Shown here in pieces: positions 62,300-64,000 of a stretch of 64,000 nucleotides of DNA. This DNA comes from Halobacillus locisalis (lineage in GTDB: Bacteria > Bacillota > Bacilli > Bacillales > Halobacillaceae). Position 1 is the first letter of the stretch; every line of letters begins with the position of its first letter. The DNA lies in contig NZ_JACEFG010000001.1 of assembly GCF_013694105.1 (NCBI RefSeq), forward strand, positions 310,001 to 374,000. The letters run 5' to 3'. The translations under genes and the position numbers were made by a program. The notes under the pieces are model-generated. The model was not told the origin of the DNA, searched no databases, and worked only from the letters and a program-made list of their open reading frames with translations.

Positions 62300-62677
62300 A
62301 TGAAACGACGTACAGCCAGAGAAAAAGCGTTCCAAGCGCTTTTCCAAATGAACAATAGTGAAATGGATACGGATGAGGCGATTGAACATGTCGTTGAAGA
62401 TCCGACGGTCGACAGTTTTTTATATGAATTAGTGCATGGTGTCATCGATCATCGTAAAGAGTTGGACGAGTGGATTGCGAGCCACCTTGATACTTGGTCG
62501 TTTGATCGCATACCAAAAGTAGAAAAGACGGCTCTACGAATGGCCGCTTTCGAAATGAAGCATAACGAGGAAGTGCCGAATCAAGTAGCAATCAATGAAG
62601 CCGTTGAGTTAGCGAAGATTTTTGGAGAAGAAGACTCTGGAAAATTCGTCAACGGTGTACTTTCAAAAATGTTGTAA
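62300..62677 (+). CDS. nusB: Transcription antitermination factor NusB
   Basis: 125 residues from ATG 62300, seven nt after AAAGGAGA. All-helical NusB fold: RRTAREKAFQALFQMN at the start, and VPNQVAINEAVELAKIFGEE, VNGVLSKM at the end. Works with NusE in rRNA antitermination. folD follows 22 bp later. Confidence 0.97.
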   Translation: MKRRTAREKAFQALFQMNNSEMDTDEAIEHVVEDPTVDSFLYELVHGVIDHRKELDEWIASHLDTWSFDRIPKVEKTALRMAAFEMKHNEEVPNQVAINEAVELAKIFGEEDSGKFVNGVLSKML

Positions 62678-62699
62678 TCAAATTAGAGGGGGAGATCGA

Positions 62700-63554
62700 A
62701 TGTCTGCGGAAGTCATTTATGGAAACGTGCTAGCCGAAGAACTACGTGAAGAGATGAAACAAGAAGTGGGGGAATTGAGTAAGCAAAACATACACCCGAA
62801 ACTTGTAGTTGTCATAATTGGTGAGGACCCAGCATCGATGTCCTATGTAAAAGGGAAGCAGAAAGCATCTGAAAAAGTGGGTGTCGCATCTGACTTGATC
62901 GAGATGCCTGAAAGCACTTCACAACAAGAACTTCTCGACTTGATTGAAAAGCTCAACCTGGACGATACCGTTCACGGAATTCTCGTTCAGCTTCCTGTTC
63001 CAGATCACATCGATGATCAACTTGTTATTGAAGCCATCGACCCAAAGAAAGATGTGGATGGTTTTCATCCTAGCAACGTTGGAAAAATGATGACGGGACA
63101 AGACACTTTTTACCCATGCACTCCTTATGGCATCTTGGTGATGTTGAAGCGTGCTGAGATTGAACTTGAAGGGGCGAACGTCGTCATCGTAGGGAGAAGT
63201 AATTTAGTCGGTAAACCAGTAGGGCAGCTTCTTTTGAATGAACATGCCACTGTCACCCATTGTCACTCCAGAACGAAAGATCTTCGTGCCCACACTAAAC
63301 AAGCAGATATCTTAATCGTCGCTGCTGGCCGCGCGGACTTGATTTCTGGCGAGGATATAAAAGATGGAGCTGTAGTGATTGATGTAGGTGTGAACCGAGT
63401 GGATGGGAAATTGACAGGAGATGTTGAATTCGAATCGGCTAAAGAGCGCGCTTCTTATATCACACCAGTTCCTAAGGGTGTCGGACCTATGACGATCACG
63501 ATGCTTTTGCATAATACGATTAAAGCAGCTAAACAAATTCACAAGGCTCAATAA
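62700..63554 (+). CDS. folD: Methylene-THF dehydrogenase / methenyl-THF cyclohydrolase
   Basis: 284 residues from ATG 62700, after GAGGGGGAG. Catalytic MSYVKGKQKASEKVG (Tyr and Lys), DVDGFHPSNVGK, Rossmann GRSNLVGKPVGQLL, and TPVPKGVGPMT. Interconverts one-carbon folates, using methylene-THF such as made by the gcv system upstream. Confidence 0.98.
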   Translation: MSAEVIYGNVLAEELREEMKQEVGELSKQNIHPKLVVVIIGEDPASMSYVKGKQKASEKVGVASDLIEMPESTSQQELLDLIEKLNLDDTVHGILVQLPVPDHIDDQLVIEAIDPKKDVDGFHPSNVGKMMTGQDTFYPCTPYGILVMLKRAEIELEGANVVIVGRSNLVGKPVGQLLLNEHATVTHCHSRTKDLRAHTKQADILIVAAGRADLISGEDIKDGAVVIDVGVNRVDGKLTGDVEFESAKERASYITPVPKGVGPMTITMLLHNTIKAAKQIHKAQ

Positions 63555-63566
63555 GGAGATTTTTGT

Positions 63567-64000
63567 GTGAACGATCAATATCTGACAGTTACTGCACTTA
63601 CCAAATATATCAAAAGAAAATTATCCGGTGATCCCCATCTGAAGACGGTATGGCTCAGAGGGGAAATTTCCAATTTCAAACATCATAGTCGCGGTCATAT
63701 GTATCTGTCTTTGAAAGATGAAAAAGCGAGGATATCCGCGGTCATGTTTGCCGGTCAAAACAGAAGCTTGAAGTTTGCCCCTGAGAACGGAATGAATGTC
63801 CTCGTAAAAGGTGAAATCAACGTGTACGAACCGATGGGGCAATATCAGCTGTACATTAAAGAGATGCAGCCGGACGGGATCGGCGCACTATATATGGCCT
63901 TTGAGCAACTGAAAGAAAAGTTGGAAAAAGAAGGACTATTCGCTGTAGAGCGGAAACAGGATATTCCTACATATCCGAAACACATCGGAGTGGTGACGTC
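63567..64000 (+). CDS. xseA: Exodeoxyribonuclease VII large subunit, N-terminal part
   Basis: Runs off the right edge; 144 codons visible. GTG start 63567 follows AAGGAGA by 8 nt. N-terminal OB fold: [52 protein letters not shown]. Subunit of the ATP-independent single-strand exonuclease. folD-xseA order matches Bacillus. Confidence 0.95.
   Translation, partial: MNDQYLTVTALTKYIKRKLSGDPHLKTVWLRGEISNFKHHSRGHMYLSLKDEKARISAVMFAGQNRSLKFAPENGMNVLVKGEINVYEPMGQYQLYIKEMQPDGIGALYMAFEQLKEKLEKEGLFAVERKQDIPTYPKHIGVVT

Overview
The window is chromosomal DNA from an endospore-forming Bacillaceae bacterium. Gene order follows the Bacillus subtilis yqf-yqg-yqh region (cshB-nfo-yqfT ... ispG ... sodA-yqgE-pbpA-pst ... 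rpmG-yqgN-yqgO-gluP ... glcK-yqgS ... comG ... gcv ... mntR ... efp-spoIIIA-accBC-nusB-folD-xseA). A halophilic relative such as Halobacillus is my best guess, from memory of gene content (class II NrdJ, NptA Na/Pi carrier, base composition); this is inference only. No transposase, integrase, phage or CRISPR was found.

Layout. 1-5.6 kb: helicase CshB (cut by the window edge), endonuclease IV, a small YqfT protein, a lytic transglycosylase, a membrane protein, IspG and an NfeD-type protein. 5.6-10.7 kb is an accessory block in the conserved order: a chemoreceptor gene behind a PhoP-type box, a Na/Pi cotransporter with a second PhoP-like array in the opposite orientation, five tRNA genes, a 120-bp palindromic element and an array of six 21-bp units. 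10.7-20.6 kb: sodA, an MFS exporter, PBP, and pstSCAB-phoU behind a clear Pho box, then two coupled small genes. 20.7-29.4 kb: L33 without its zinc cysteines, folate ligase, rhomboid GluP, an unknown protein, a lone spoVAF, glucokinase and an LTA-synthase-family protein. 29.5-33 kb: FetAB-like transporter, metallo-hydrolase, small membrane proteins, and MgsR behind a sigma-B-like promoter.

33-40.3 kb: the comGA-GG pseudopilus operon on the minus strand, divergent shikimate kinase, YqzE, and the YqhH/YqhG SNF2-ATPase pair. 40.4-44.6 kb: tandem glycine riboswitch, terminator and gcvT-gcvPA-gcvPB. 44.7-49.2 kb: an orphan peptide-transporter permease, a membrane rhodanese, and B12-dependent ribonucleotide reductase NrdJ behind paired NrdR boxes. 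49.3-54.3 kb: MntR, patatin-like YqhO, YqhP, YqhR, AroQ, an Xaa-Pro peptidase and EF-P. 54.5-59.7 kb: a sigma-E-like promoter and the eight-gene spoIIIA operon. 59.8-64 kb: accB-accC-yqhY, nusB, folD and the start of xseA.

Functional themes are phosphate acquisition (Pst/PhoU, NptA, possibly a phosphate-controlled chemoreceptor), sporulation and germination (SpoIIIA, SpoVAF), competence pili (ComG), one-carbon metabolism (Gcv, FolD, YqgN) and fatty acid initiation (AccBC). The most novel-looking signal is the phosphate-linked chemoreceptor/NptA pair with two 11-bp-phased PhoP-like arrays.
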